A DNA stretch of 64,000 bases from Halichondria panicea (lineage: Eukaryota > Porifera > Demospongiae > Suberitida > Halichondriidae), in the NCBI RefSeq assembly GCF_963675165.1, contig NC_087379.1, forward strand, positions 2,050,201 to 2,114,200, read 5' to 3'. Shown in pieces: positions 32,259-43,259 of this stretch. Positions within the stretch are counted from its first letter, which is position 1. Each line of letters begins with the position of its first letter. The notes under the pieces were generated by a model. The model searched no databases, was not told the origin of the DNA, and saw nothing but the letters and a program-made list of their open reading frames with translations. The translations under genes were made by a program, and so were the position numbers.

Positions 32259-32953
32259 AACTGATAGTCCATACCTTCTTAAGTCGAAGGTATTTGAAAC
32301 CAACTGATCATTTTAGAACGGAAATGCTATCCTTAAAATCCTTAAATATGCCACAAGTAAATCATAGTCAAAATAAATCATCCACTCTTAAACTTAATGG
32401 CATCCTGAAAACTTTGCCATGTTTACTTCTACATTTACAAGAACTACTGTAGAGAGATTTTGTCTTCAATGAAAACTTATATATAGCCTTGGTCCCAGGC
32501 CGATTTTTCTTTAATAGAATGAAGTTGGTGACCTATAGCGTTATTTAGAGACAACGCGACTGGGAACGAGGCTAATGAAAACCATGCAGGCATTATAGTC
32601 TAGGAGTGATACAAAATTGTTAGGTGGTTTTGGGCGGAAATATAATAAGGCTGCAGCATCATAAATATCGATAAGTCTCAATGGTGGATTATACAGCACA
32701 TGAAAGAAAATCCGATACTCTATTCGCTATAATTTATAGTATCAGGAAGATTGATACTACTAAGATCAGGAGTGCATGAATCATGCACTTCTATTTAATA
32801 TTGTACCTTGACCTATATGTGCCTAACTTGCAGCTGGCTGAACTATTTACAAGGCTGTAGAGAAAGCTTGTACGCCTAGGTACGTACATGAGCCTGCATC
32901 CGTATAATTATGTAGTTGACCTCAAGTCCAACATAAATATTGGAAAATGGCAG
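32259..32953. repeat. Spacer with a TAGCC...GGCTA MITE (about 32484-32577)
   Basis: The MITE has ends TAGCCTTGGTCCCAGG and CTGGGAACGAGGCTA, of the TAGCCTCG family found elsewhere here. The rest is AT-rich with no gene. Confidence 0.5.
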
Positions 32954-33075
32954 AAAGTCATGTGCCCATCAAGGAGATGACGGATGTGCTGCGTGTTTTC
33001 AAGGACACCAATGCACTCAAGAAGGGCTCGTGGGTGAGGATCAAACGCTCCATCTACAAGGACGACATTGCTCAA
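32954..33075 (+). pseudogene. Orphan exon of transcription elongation factor SPT5
   Basis: Following a GGCAG acceptor it encodes [19 protein letters not shown] then [19 protein letters not shown], ending at a GTGCAT donor. VPIKEM-DVL and the [15 protein letters not shown] block are highly diagnostic of the NGN/KOW1 junction of SPT5 (SUPT5H), which clamps RNA polymerase II. No adjoining SPT5 exons are present. Immediately downstream is a GT-rich microsatellite and then the truncated collagen copy 3 on the other strand. It is most likely a duplicated exon fragment. Confidence 0.75.
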
Positions 33076-33092
33076 GTGCATGAGTCTAGTTA

Positions 33093-33130
33093 CAGTGTGG
33101 GTGTGGGTGTGGGTGTGGGGGTGAGTGTGT
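33093..33130 (+). repeat. GTGGGT microsatellite
   Basis: Repeated GTGGGT/GTGTG units sit exactly at the junction between the SPT5 exon fragment and the truncated end of collagen copy 3. Confidence 0.8.
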
Positions 33131-33609
33131 GTATCCGCTTTGTTCCAGGCACGTTTGGGAAAGTGCTGCCCCCCACCTTGTGTACACAACACCCCCGCTC
33201 TTTGGTCCTGGTGTACCAGTATTTCCTCGAGGGCCAGCCTCCCCTTCACTCCAGGCAATTTTCTAGGTCCTTGCGGCCCATTGGCTGGGCCTGGCTTTCC
33301 TCTGAATCCAGGCGGTCCTGTTATTCCATCTCTCCTATCTCTTCCTGAGCTGCTCCCTGGTTGACCATCACTTCCTGCAGATCCAGGCTGACCGTCACGA
33401 CCATCTCTGCCTGGAACCCCTCGTTTCCCTTTAGGTCCCATATAGCCCTGGTGGTCCTGGAAGCTCACCTTTGGCACAAAATGTGTAGCATTCAAGTTTT
33501 GTGTTATATAGTATTGTGGTCAAATTACGAGTCTGGTTCAATTACCTGGTGCCACTAGTACTTGTACAGCAGCTATAATCACAACAAACACATGCACGCT
33601 CCACTTCAT
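33131..33609 (-). pseudogene. Short-chain collagen, copy 3 (truncated, frameshifted)
   Basis: The signal-peptide exon (33546-33609, [12 protein letters not shown]...) and the Gly-X-Y exon (from 33468) keep normal splice sites. Just inside the Gly-X-Y exon a one-base insertion (CTATATGGG against CTAATGGG) brings a stop into frame, and a missing C near 33245 shifts the frame at GVKGEAGP. The sequence ends after the [18 protein letters not shown] region, where homology stops at the microsatellite. The C-terminal domain is absent. The 5' flank is almost identical to that of copy 4, so this is a recent tandem duplicate that has died. Confidence 0.8.
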
Positions 33610-33970
33610 GTTCACAATCAAGCTCTGTCTTCTTGCAATGAAAGAAATATATGCACACAGAGTAATAATTCTTCCTATAAATATAATTATGCATGTATAA
33701 TAACCACGGTATAAGTAATAGTTTGAAGCCTGGAGGTGTGCATGATCTCATCACAATCAATGTAGTGCATGACTATGGTTGCATGTGCATGCCTCAAATT
33801 AATACACGTTATGTATACAGTCGTCAGATTTAGGAGCAACATGTAAATGAACTCACCGGCTATAATTATAGATGACACTTAGCGTTTTTTGTCCTTTTAA
33901 TCAGAGCTGATAGTTCTGTTGACTCTTTTTCACCAATATAATTATATGCGTACTAAACACGCCATCTCCT

Positions 33971-33977
33971 TTTTATA
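33971..33977 (-). promoter_or_regulatory. TATA box of collagen copy 3
   Basis: The same TATAAAA/AGGAGATGGC block as in the other copies, about 360 bases upstream of the ATG; a noncoding first exon with a G/GTGAGT donor near 33857 lies between. Confidence 0.55.
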
Positions 33978-34047
33978 ACAATGTATGCAAATCTGCATGT
34001 ATTGCTGACCTGTGTACAATGTATATCCCTATATGGATGTGTATAAT

Positions 34048-34245
34048 TATAGGGATCAGTCATCACCCCACCAGTAAAAATTGTTTGGATTGGCCGGGAA
34101 AACATAGAAAACTACCAGTACATGTGAATGACATTGTAACGGATTGGAGTTATGCTCTCGTCTGATTCTTGTTTCCACACTTTTTGGTGGTTCTCCCGGC
34201 CAATCCTAGCAATTTTTCACATTGCAAATTTTTTTCTAGTCAGAT
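34048..34245 (+). repeat. Half-copy of the 10.3-10.9 kb inverted-repeat element
   Basis: It matches 10685-10885 in the same orientation (CCACCAGTAAAAATTG, GTAACGGATTGGAGTTATGC, CAATTTTTCACATTGCAAA). The opposite arm is absent. Confidence 0.7.
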
Positions 34246-34525
34246 ATATATAGGTTTTGCAAGTTAGCAGTATATACAATTAATACTGGTTCAGGACTTG
34301 TGTTACCATTCATTTTCATTTACATCGCATGGCACATGCACTGCAATGTTTGCCATCATTAAACCTTATTGGCGAGCAAAGTGAGCCCCACACTAGCGAC
34401 TTACACGGCTGTTTGTATGTAATGTACGTCACTCGATTGAATCAGACAAAACATTACAATGTCAAGTGCTAAAACTATATATGAAATGTTTATGCATGGG
34501 ACGTGCACTAGCTTGTTATTGTTGT

Positions 34526-35456
34526 TTACTTCGTGCAGAGAACACAGTTGACTTCTTTATAGTCATTGTAAGGAGGGCAGGGTAGTCCACTAATACAGTT
34601 AGCTTCGACGTGGTAGAACAGAGCACCATCGGTATTTACATGACTTCCAGGTACCGACTCTTGTCCTTTATCAACACATTCAAACATTGAGGGTTTATGG
34701 CTGTGACGCTCAGACATGAGATATCCCTCGTATTCTTTGGTCCAGTATTGAGGGCATGAAGTCTTTGCAGGAATCATGAGAGCAATTGATCGACTCGTCA
34801 CATGGCAGACTGAACAAGGAACATTGTGGGCATGTGTACCTCGGACTGGATATTCATATTCTGTACCATAGATGTACATGTTCCCTTGGATACCACTTTG
34901 AAAAGGTAGAGTATATTCTGGATCAAGAGGTAAGCATAGACGATTTGCTGCCCCCCCATGAATGTAGTGACTCCCCCCAACTCTCCCGTTGTATATCCGC
35001 TCTGTTCCAGGCACGTTTGGGCAAGTGCTGTTCCCCCACCTTGTGTACGCAACACCCGCGCTCTTTGGTCCTGGTGCACCAGTATTTCCTCGAGGGCCAG
35101 CCTCCCCCTTCACTCCAGGCAATCCTCTAGGTCCTTGCGGCCCATTGGCTGGGCCTGGCTCTCCTCTGAATCCAGGCGGTCCTGTTATTCCATCTCTCCC
35201 ATCTCTTCCTGAGCTCCCTGGTTGACCATCACTTCCCGCAGATCCAGGTTGACCGTCACGACCATCTCTGCCTGGAATCCCTCGTTGCCCTTTAGGTCCC
35301 ATTAGCCCTGGTGGTCCTGGCAGCTCACCTTTGGCAAAATGTGTAGCATGCAAGTTAGTGTTGTGGTCAAATTACGAGTCTGGTTCAATTACCTGATGCC
35401 ACTAGTACTTGTACAGCAACTATAATCACAACAAACACATGCACGCTCCACTTCAT
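34526..35456 (-). CDS. Short-chain (C4-type) collagen, copy 4, intact
   Basis: Exons 35393-35456 and 34526-35328 join in phase 1 to 288 residues. The signal peptide is [12 protein letters not shown]... through VASG, two residues longer than in copy 2. Twenty-eight Gly-X-Y triplets follow, again with the Asn interruption, then the cysteine-rich C-terminal domain ending CVLCTK. The C-terminal domain differs from copy 2 at scattered sites but keeps all the main cysteines. Splice sites and promoter match the other copies. It is the only intact member of the right-hand pair, copy 3 being its dead tandem twin. Confidence 0.85.
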
Positions 35457-35816
35457 GTTCACAATCAAGCTCTGTCTTCTTGCAATGAAAGAAATATGCA
35501 CACAGAGTAATTATAATTCTTCCTATAAATATATGCATGTATAACCACGGTATAAGTTATAGTTTGAAGCCTGGAGGTGTGCATGATCTCATCACAATCA
35601 ATGTAGTGCATGACTATGGTTGCATGTGCATGCCTCAAATTAATACACGTTATGTATACAGTTGTCAGATTTAGGAGCAACATGTAAATGAACTCACCGG
35701 CTATAATTATAGATGACACTTAGCAAACGTTTTTTTGTCCTTTTAATCAGAGCTGATAGTTCTGTTGACTCTTTTTCACCAATATAATGATATGCGTACT
35801 AAACACGCCATCTCCT

Positions 35817-35823
35817 TTTTATA
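35817..35823 (-). promoter_or_regulatory. TATA box of collagen copy 4
   Basis: TATAAAA followed by AGGAGATGGCG on the minus strand, as in the other three copies, about 360 bases before the ATG. Confidence 0.6.
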
Positions 35824-35869
35824 ACAATGTATGCAAATCTGTATTGCTGACCTGTGTATATGGCTGGCC

Positions 35870-36720
35870 TGACAGATGGCAGGGTCATGTGAATGGTGGT
35901 ATGTCGTCTGTACCCCAAGTGTCTGACCCTGCATGTGTATGGTTATAGAGTGTATTTGCTCTCAACATTTGGCCTGACAGGTGGCAGGGTGTATGTGTCC
36001 CCTGTACCTCAAGTGTCTGACCCTGCATGTTTAGAGTGTATTCGCTGTCAACATGTTGATATCATGCAATGCCATGCAGTCCTCCACATTTTAGGTTTTG
36101 TGTGTATACTGCAACACACAAGAGGATCACACAAAATGGGGAGGAAACCTGCAAAACAGTATTTAACTTACTCTTAATTATACATGTACAAACAAGCCGT
36201 CCACTATATTCTCAAAGCATGCTTTGGCACAGCAATTTTAGGTTTCTCATGAGATATCCATGCAGTCTTGAGTGATAGTACATTGGGGTCAATATCATGC
36301 ACTGTCAGGTTTCCTCCATTTGTAAATGGTGTGCATTTTATGACACACATGTATCCCAACACAAAATGTGGAGGAAACCTGGCAGTGCATGATATCAACA
36401 TGTTGACAGCATGGCACACTTCACATGTATCCCAACACAATATGGAGGAACCTGACAGTGCACGATATCAACATGTTGACAGCTAGCCTCGTTTCCAGCC
36501 GAGTTGTCTCTAGCTCGGCCGCCAACTAATTCTATTAAAAAAAAATAGGCCTGGGACCGAGGCTAGTTGACAGCATGACACATAACACTTTACATGTATC
36601 CCAACAAAATGCACCTGAGGCTGAGGTTGTTTATAAGCCATAATTACGTGGAGGAAACCTGACAGTGCATGATATCAACATGTTGACAGTGAGGTGACCA
36701 CACTCCAAACTGCATACACA
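35870..36720. repeat. Cluster of short direct and inverted repeats
   Basis: Repeated blocks include GGCAGGGT..AAGTGTCTGACCCTGC (two copies near 35880-36030, complement near 36720). GATATCAACATGTTGACAG occurs three times, and GGAGGAAACCTGACAGTGC several times in both orientations. No gene. It contains the 82-bp MITE at 36484-36565. Confidence 0.65.
36484..36565. mobile_element. 82-bp TAGCCTCG MITE with 9-bp duplication
   Basis: The ends TAGCCTCG and CGAGGCTA are flanked by GTTGACAGC at 36475-36483 and 36566-36574. The 9-bp duplication places this abundant local family with Mutator-like elements. Confidence 0.8.
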
Positions 36721-36844
36721 TGCAGGGTCAGACACTTGGGGTGCCTCTTTAGCTAGTTCACAACAATTAAGATCGAATAGATAAATATTAAAAAATATAC
36801 TGATGTACCATATCATACAGGGAGTTAGCAGGGTCCCCGACAAC

Positions 36845-37320
36845 CCGTCATCCACAGAGATGTGAGCTCTGCTAACGTCCGTCTTTTTTTCTCTACCCAA
36901 CGATCTGTCTTTCTCTCTATACCCAACGACAAATGGCTTTCCAAACCCTCTGACTTTGGATCAGCCAACTTAGTTCGAGATTCCACCACCCTGGTGCAGG
37001 TGCCATCCTGTATACTGCCCCCGAGGCCACTGAGCTTCACCTACTCATCACCTCCTGCGTCTGATGTAGTCCCACTAAAACAAAACAACCGGAAACGAAG
37101 GTTAATAATAGGTTAGGGTCAGGGTTACGGTTAGGGTTATGGAGATAAAGTTAGGGATAGAGTTAGGTGCCACGCCCATTATTGACTACTGTTTCATTTT
37201 AGTGGCGTTTTGTTTTAGCGGGGCAACATGTGTGTGTCTCTCATTCCCCTCAGGACAGAACCTCCAATAGACACTGTTGCTTACAGCACATCAAACATTG
37301 GACTGGGAGCCTTATAGTAT
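36845..37320 (+). pseudogene. TKL kinase, dead copy of the Neuralized-kinase C-terminus
   Basis: It begins within the catalytic loop (PVIHRDVSSANV) and passes through the DFG region (SDFGSANL) and LYTAPEA. It skips the segment between PEA and ELH, and after an insertion ends with the RPSMDTVLQHIKQLNWEP equivalent. Frameshifts, a small internal duplication (CTCTACCCAACGA) and the missing segment kill it. About 250 bases of 3' flank (37321-37600) also match the flank of the live gene, so it arose by DNA duplication rather than retroposition. Confidence 0.8.
37071..37223. mobile_element. MITE with CCC(A/G)CTAAAACAAAAC ends
   Basis: A 153-base insertion inside the kinase pseudogene with terminal repeats CCCACTAAAACAAAAC and GTTTTGTTTTAGCGGG. 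Its middle holds several GGTTAGGGTT-like motifs resembling telomeric repeats. I see no certain target duplication. Confidence 0.65.
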
Positions 37321-37689
37321 TGGTGTACATGAATGTGCAATTAATTTTTTACTTGTTTATAGTGAGGCTAGTCAAGACGTGGGCCAGAGATCAGAAGGCC
37401 ATGTGCACTTTACTAAAGCTAAAGTATCTGTAGAAGCCAGCCTTAATTGATAGCAGTCATGTCCTCACAATGTCCGCTCCCTTCATAAAACGAGCTCTTG
37501 GGGAAGCTGAACGTAGGGGGGATACTGGTGCAAGCTGTGGCCGTGAGATACGCAGTTAAGGTTACAGTATTGTCGTGTCCTCAATGGTTAATTAGCATAA
37601 TTATTGTGTTAAAATGTTTTGGGAGCATCAGACATATGCGAACTTTGTGAGCATTAATCACTTTGCAAAACAGAACCTAAAAAGTATTG

Positions 37690-38632
37690 GTAAATGTAAC
37701 TACTAATTACACACGATCCTTGCCGGCATGGAATTATAGATCGCAAAGGGTAAATTTTTCTGCTGATTTGTCTCATTTACAAAGGCCTTCTCACGTCTTA
37801 CCTGCTGTAGTCGGGGATACGGTGTATATAAAATTAGCAAATAAAAATGATATCCTTGAATACGACACAAACAAAGGAAATTGGTCAGTGATTAAGAATT
37901 ATCCAATTTCCTCAGGAGGATTTTCGATACTTAACATCAACATTAATGTGCTCACAACTATTGGTGGTAACGGAATTTTAAGTTCCAACAAGCTTTACTG
38001 CTACAAACCTACATTAATTGAAGACATGGGCAGAAATATTCCCTCCAATGCCATTCAGGGACCGTACTCTAGCAGTTGTGTGCACTCAAAACCATTTAGT
38101 GGTAATTGCTACTGAATACGTCTTCGCGGGAGAAGCAATAAAAGTAGCAGTTATGAATACTGACACACACAATTAAATGGTTTACGTTAACTTACAAAAC
38201 TCGATTACTTGTTTTACAACCCTTATCTTTTAGCAAGTCTTTGTCTGCTGTTGTAAGTCAAGATGGACTCCATGTAAAGTTACAAATTGAGTTTGGTAAC
38301 TATGCCAAAGCATAATATATGTTTTCTCATTACCAGATATTGTTGAGAATAAGTGAATAAAGGAGGAATCAAGTGATTTAAGTGAGAGTATAGATTACAA
38401 TTTTACGTCACCCCTAACTTAGGTGGAGTATTTGGATTGAAAAAAACAGTTTCATACTTTAAAAACAAAAAAGTCGTTGGCAAAATGTCAGTACACAGAT
38501 CAAATTGCAAAGTTGCAGTTCTTTCTCACAACAAAGTTATGTTGATCGGTTATGAAAGTGATAACAAATGTTTAGCTGATATATTTACTATTAGCAACAT
38601 CATTATAATTATAGCTAGTAAATTATTTTAAG
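37690..38632 (+). pseudogene. Kelch-repeat protein, dead copy
   Basis: It matches the Kelch half of the 24.7-26.9 kb gene: NDILEYDTNKGNWSVIKNYP, FSILN..VLTTIGGNGIL, SSNKLYCY, and after a gap of broken sequence the last blade (VVGKMSVHRSNCKVAVLSHNK). Frame breaks occur near 38115 and 38160-38430. No kinase half precedes it directly. It adjoins the dead TKL copy, so both may have been duplicated together. Confidence 0.75.
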
Positions 38633-38639
38633 CTTACAT

Positions 38640-39111
38640 GACTATAATTATATGTATTAGTATAATTATAGTATTATTGCCCAGCATGAGTGCAACATGC
38701 CATGCGGCCCTCAGGCAATCCAGTGCATTATATATGTGGCACGCATGTTGCACGAGGGCGCTTGCAATAACTAGATCTAACTTGTTGCCCAATAACGTCA
38801 ATTGCAAATTCTTCTGATTACTGTCAATTTTTTCCCTATAAATAATTATTGTAAACAGACATGTGTTGAGTGGAATTTTAGTGAATTCATTAGAATTCCA
38901 TAGTAAATTCTTAGGTTTTGTTCCCACAACTAACGGAAAAGGTAGTAGCCTAAAAAGGGACCAAAGGGTTGGAGGGTGGGTCATAAGTCCCAAAAGTAGA
39001 TTTCTTTCTCTGCATTTACACACAGTATAATCCCAGTGCATTATGCGATCTGCCCACTCACTGGGCATAATAAAAGTTTGTCAATTCTCACCTCAACATA
39101 TCCCCTCTGCA
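38640..39111. repeat. Intergenic DNA, dispersed repeat
   Basis: 38870-38950 shares the block GTAAATTCTTAGGTTTTGTT with 5520-5540. No gene recognised. Confidence 0.4.
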
Positions 39112-40470
39112 TGCAGTACATCTCCCTACCCATGCATGTCACCATTTAAGTTAGCAATGCACACAGCATAAAGTGAAGAGATTATATTAATCGGGTACAA
39201 TTACAGAGTTGGGTTGAGTCCTGGCTTGGCTCCCACGAGGGCTACGGCTCGTGCCTCTGATCCATCTGATGACTATCTTAACCCTTTCCCCGCTTTAGCC
39301 GACTATAGTCGGCATGGCTACTGATAGAGTTCAAAAAATCATTGTGCACGCTGTGTTGGAGCTATGAGGTACCAGCACATGCACATATATCAGTGTTACA
39401 GTATTGGAAACCTGATTGTTCTTGAAAAGATCTTCTCTTTCTTTCTGCTACCGTATTTAAGCATTAGTATACCCTCATGCAATGTAATGTGTGTGTTGAG
39501 AATTGTGTGTACACACTGTGACACCGACAACTCGTTTTGGTGAAGTGTAAACAGTTCATAGTTGTGGTGCCACAGTTTGTATAGCAAAGTGGTGCACAAA
39601 CTTTTAGTGACCTGCCTTACCATATCTCAGGATTGGAATGCGACACTTCTTGAAACATTTATAGTATAGGGTAAGAGTTTTAGATTGGGTTGAACTGAAA
39701 TCAGTGTCAAAAACAGATTAACATTTCATCTGATATCGCTAAATGTATGATGGTGAGCTCACCATCCAGCTAATAATTTGTTGTTCCCCAAATGGTCATT
39801 TAGAAAGTCTAAACCAGTTCTGTGCTCTTGCCTTATCTCAATATCTGGGGGAGGGGTAGCTGATGGTTCAGGGATTGGTATCTCAATATCTGGAGGAAGG
39901 GTAGCTGATGGTTCAGGGGTTGATATCTCAGGGGTAGCTGATGGTTCGGGGGGTGGTAGTTCTCTCCTGTACTCTATCGATTTGGGTAGGAAGAAACTGA
40001 GTGCAAAGATTAAAGCGGCTGAGATTATCATCAGATCAAACATGAAGTGGAAGTTTAGTGGCCAGCTGAGACCTGCACGGGAGGAGAGAAAGACGAAATG
40101 ATGACTGCATTTACATGCACTGTGACCTGTTCCTTTAAAATAGTCTATAATATACATGTACAATAATTATTAACTACATCAGTTCTGCACGCAATCAATT
40201 TTGGTCTGTTACTAGTTTTAAACCTCTCATTAGTCGGCTTAATTCATCTCACCTGTTTTCTCGCTCCATGCAAAGATTGGAGCACTGGCCACGGGTCCTA
40301 TAGAATTCCCCACGGCAGCCAGAGCCTGGTCGATTCCATTCACCATCCCCTTACTGCTGGGCTGCAGCATGGAAATGGGGGAAATGAAATTATTACAAGA
40401 ATGAATTATTGTACGCAGCTTGTTGATTTTATGGAAAGCAGCAAGCTGAGTATTTTTTGACAAGCATATA
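39112..40470 (+). repeat. Segmental duplication, left copy (partner 62262-64000)
   Basis: It is colinear and nearly identical with the right end of the window, including the last exons and introns of the MFS gene. It differs by a MITE present only in the right copy and by repeat number in the coding tail. A GCCGACTATAGTCGGC palindrome at about 39300 is shared. Confidence 0.9.
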
Positions 40471-43253
40471 CAGGTGCATGCTAACGGGGCTAGATGAAAT
40501 AATAGGATCACATGACTTATATAATTATGATACTATATAATTATAACAGGGATATAACCAGAGAGGAGTTATTGATGAGGACCATGGTGGCAGTGATGCT
40601 GGTGATTCTACAAGAGGGGATTTAAATAACACATTCCTTATAATGTTATCATGCATAAATTGAAAAAGGGATTGGAAACGACCGGTGTAAAAGGTTGAAA
40701 CACTCCACGTTATATTTCGCGTTCGCAAATATTTTCGTGGTTGATTGTTCTGTGGTTGTATTTAACTGTTTCTAGCTCTCTTATCCACTAGCGATCACTC
40801 AGGGGCTAGGAGGTACTCTAGAGAAGTAAGTTTACTGACTATAGCTCTAAGTCCCTTTTCTTTACTCTGTTTTTCGAGTTTAGCTATGCAACTTTTCTCT
40901 TTCCCTGCTGTGAAGTCAAAATAGCAAAGAACATTGCTTGACTTGGATCTAAGTGCTACATAAAATGGCTTCATGCTACGAATAAGCTGTACTGTTCATA
41001 AACGTTTGCAGTATAGTCTGCTTTAGACACACATGGGCCTGAAAATGTACTTTTGAGAGTATGCTAAGCAAGCTAGCGTTTCTGTATCTGACTCCAAACT
41101 TTCCATTCACCCATAAAACTTATACATCTTTTTTAACAAACATTAATATTGTGCTAATGAATTTGCTACAAATCCGCCGCGCCGTACCCTAAAAACAAAT
41201 AAAATTTTGAAAACGCTAAAATTACTACCCGTCTATAATAGTAACCAGTAGCACAACTGTTGTAGGGTCGCCTCTGTCTAAAATACATACAGCAAGACAA
41301 TTAACACTTGTGACTAAGCCACAATTTAGTACGCTGACACCAACCATCCTGACAATACACCGAATGCACGTACAGTATAGCTAGATAATCAACAAATCTG
41401 CCAATGGTGGCCACTGTTACGATGGAGATGAGCACAAACCAAATCTGAAAAGGGACCCTCAAAACAGAGTTGACATTGACAGAAGAATCAAAGCTAGAGT
41501 TCACTATTTGAGTGTAGTTACAGAAGTGTTCAGTCTCTTCTTCAAATAAATTTCTTCCACTGTACATGCTGTTGTCATAGACAGAGCTGTTGCTAGGCAC
41601 GATGAGTCCTGTGATCCGATTGGAGAATGGGAGGAGGAATGCCATGAGTCCAAATGTGACTATACCTAGTCTGAACGTGTTCCTGAATCCAGCCCACTTA
41701 GTCACGAGTGGAAAAAGAAAGAGCTGCAAAAAAATTAAAAATAAAGAGATGCTAATAACACATGCATACACATTACAAATATTAAGTATTGTATGAACCA
41801 CCCTGTCAATGTATGATCTGACCTAAAATGACTTTTGCTATAATGCTTACCTTAAGGTGACATATTTTCACAGGTAGATTTGTTTGCGTTTTCACTGTTT
41901 AGCTCTTTTTACTGGTATTAAATTCTGCTAAATTCTGCTCAAGTTGTGAGTTATTCATAGCGTTTTTAAGTGCTCGCAAGTGGGTTCATTGCATTTTCCA
42001 ATTATCTGCTAGTACAAATTTTGCGATTTTACTTTCATTCGCAGAAATAGCAGAAATTAATACACACGAAAATATGTCACCTTAAGGTATATACCTAGCT
42101 AACTGGTAAATTTTTTCTGGATACCAAAAATGGCTCAATGAAAGCACCGCAGGTGCTGATGCCTCGGTGGAGATGCTACAGCTACATAACATAAAGCTGC
42201 TTTTATTCAGTCCAATCATGCATGCAAATTAAACTCGTAATGAATGACCATGATTGTTGTTAACGATGCCAAAAGTTCAAGTCTAAAATTAATGGCTGCC
42301 GTCTGCAGAGCCTTGCAGCTCTCTTCTCACTCTTGCAGCTAGCGTTCTAGTGCAGAGCTAACTACTAAGTAGAGTAGCAACATTCGGTAAACAAGTTTGG
42401 CTATGTGCTCTTCTGAAAAGGCTGCAATGGCATTCCAAGTAAGCAAAACTAAGCATAACTCGAGAACGAAGCATTATTTTGCAAATCCACGAATTAAAGT
42501 CCAAGTAAACATGACTAGAAGACTCTTACTTGCACTTGATTCATCATTGAGCAGTAGCAGTCTACACACACAGACACACAAACACACTACCGTATACCTT
42601 GCTTGCGCATGCGCACCGAGGCATAATGATTAATTCCATGGTACACTATAGAAGGAACGTACATGGTACAGCAGTTGAATGACAGCTGAGACCATGAAAA
42701 CAATACCCAGCTCATTATCGTCCAAAGAATAACCACCCGGCATCCTTGTGTTTGGTCACCAGTAGCAACGGGATCAACTGGACAGCAAAGAAACACAGTG
42801 GTCATATAACAAAGATACTTTGCAGGCTTTTTTACCACTATATTATATAATTATATAGGAGCTGCATGATATGTGTGCAAATTGAACAGAGGGCCGGGAT
42901 TCGCAAAGCTAAACACTGAGACAAGACAGAGTTACAATACTCACTTCCAAACTCATAATTCCAATGAAGGCAAAGATACCGTACATGAGAGTGGAGAAGA
43001 ACACTCTTCTATCAGCCATTAACTTGACTCTTAGTTTCAATCCTCCATACATGCGTTTCGCAAACCTCGATACATTCTTACCACTGAATGTCTCTTGGCG
43101 ACCAGGAGCCTCTCTTACGATAGTTTAACAGATATCTGAGGGGGTCAAAAGAGAATTTTAAATTACATGCAATAATTCATAAAAAGGTAACCATACAACC
43201 GTCATAGAGGTAGATGAGAGCCTCTTCTGGCTTCAGACTAGTGTGAAAGCCTT
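39759..43253 (-). CDS. MFS transporter (ZIFL-like), C-terminal half
   Basis: The exons I can join are 41374-41723, 40559-40607, 40253-40361 and 39759-40072 (phases 2, 0 and 1 all agree). Further N-terminal coding lies at about 42945-43130 and probably 43211-43251. They encode the central loop and about the last six transmembrane helices of a major-facilitator protein: RVFFSTLMYGIFAFIGIMSL, PLVTKWAGFRNTFRLGIVTF, ITATMVLINNSS, and PSSKGMVNGIDQALAAVGNS, the late-helix motif of the ZIFL/organic-cation group. The tail has PEPSATPPPDIEI-type repeats and ends LLAGW. The N-terminal six helices are not found upstream, where repeats dominate; the join between 43211 and 42945 is uncertain because of a stop near 43125. 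It may be partial or dying. Confidence 0.65.
41850..42087. mobile_element. CCTTAAGG MITE, TA duplication (intron of MFS gene)
   Basis: The ends CCTTAAGGTGACATATTTTC and its complement are flanked by TA on both sides; 238 bp. It is of Tc1/mariner type by target duplication, with a relative at 45911-46135. Confidence 0.8.
42120..42630 (-). repeat. Dispersed repeat, related to 53843-54385
   Basis: It is nearly the reverse complement of 53843-54385 (GGCATTCCAAGTAAGCAAAAC, TGCGCATGCGCACCGAGGCA). It lies in the intron before the fourth exon from the end of the MFS gene. No ORF of note. Confidence 0.7.
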
Positions 43254-43259
43254 CTGGAA

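Noticed and set aside
39290..39330. Small palindromic segment as a tRNA or small RNA
   Set aside because: GCCGACTATAGTCGGC is a simple palindrome without cloverleaf arms; it recurs only because of the segmental duplication.
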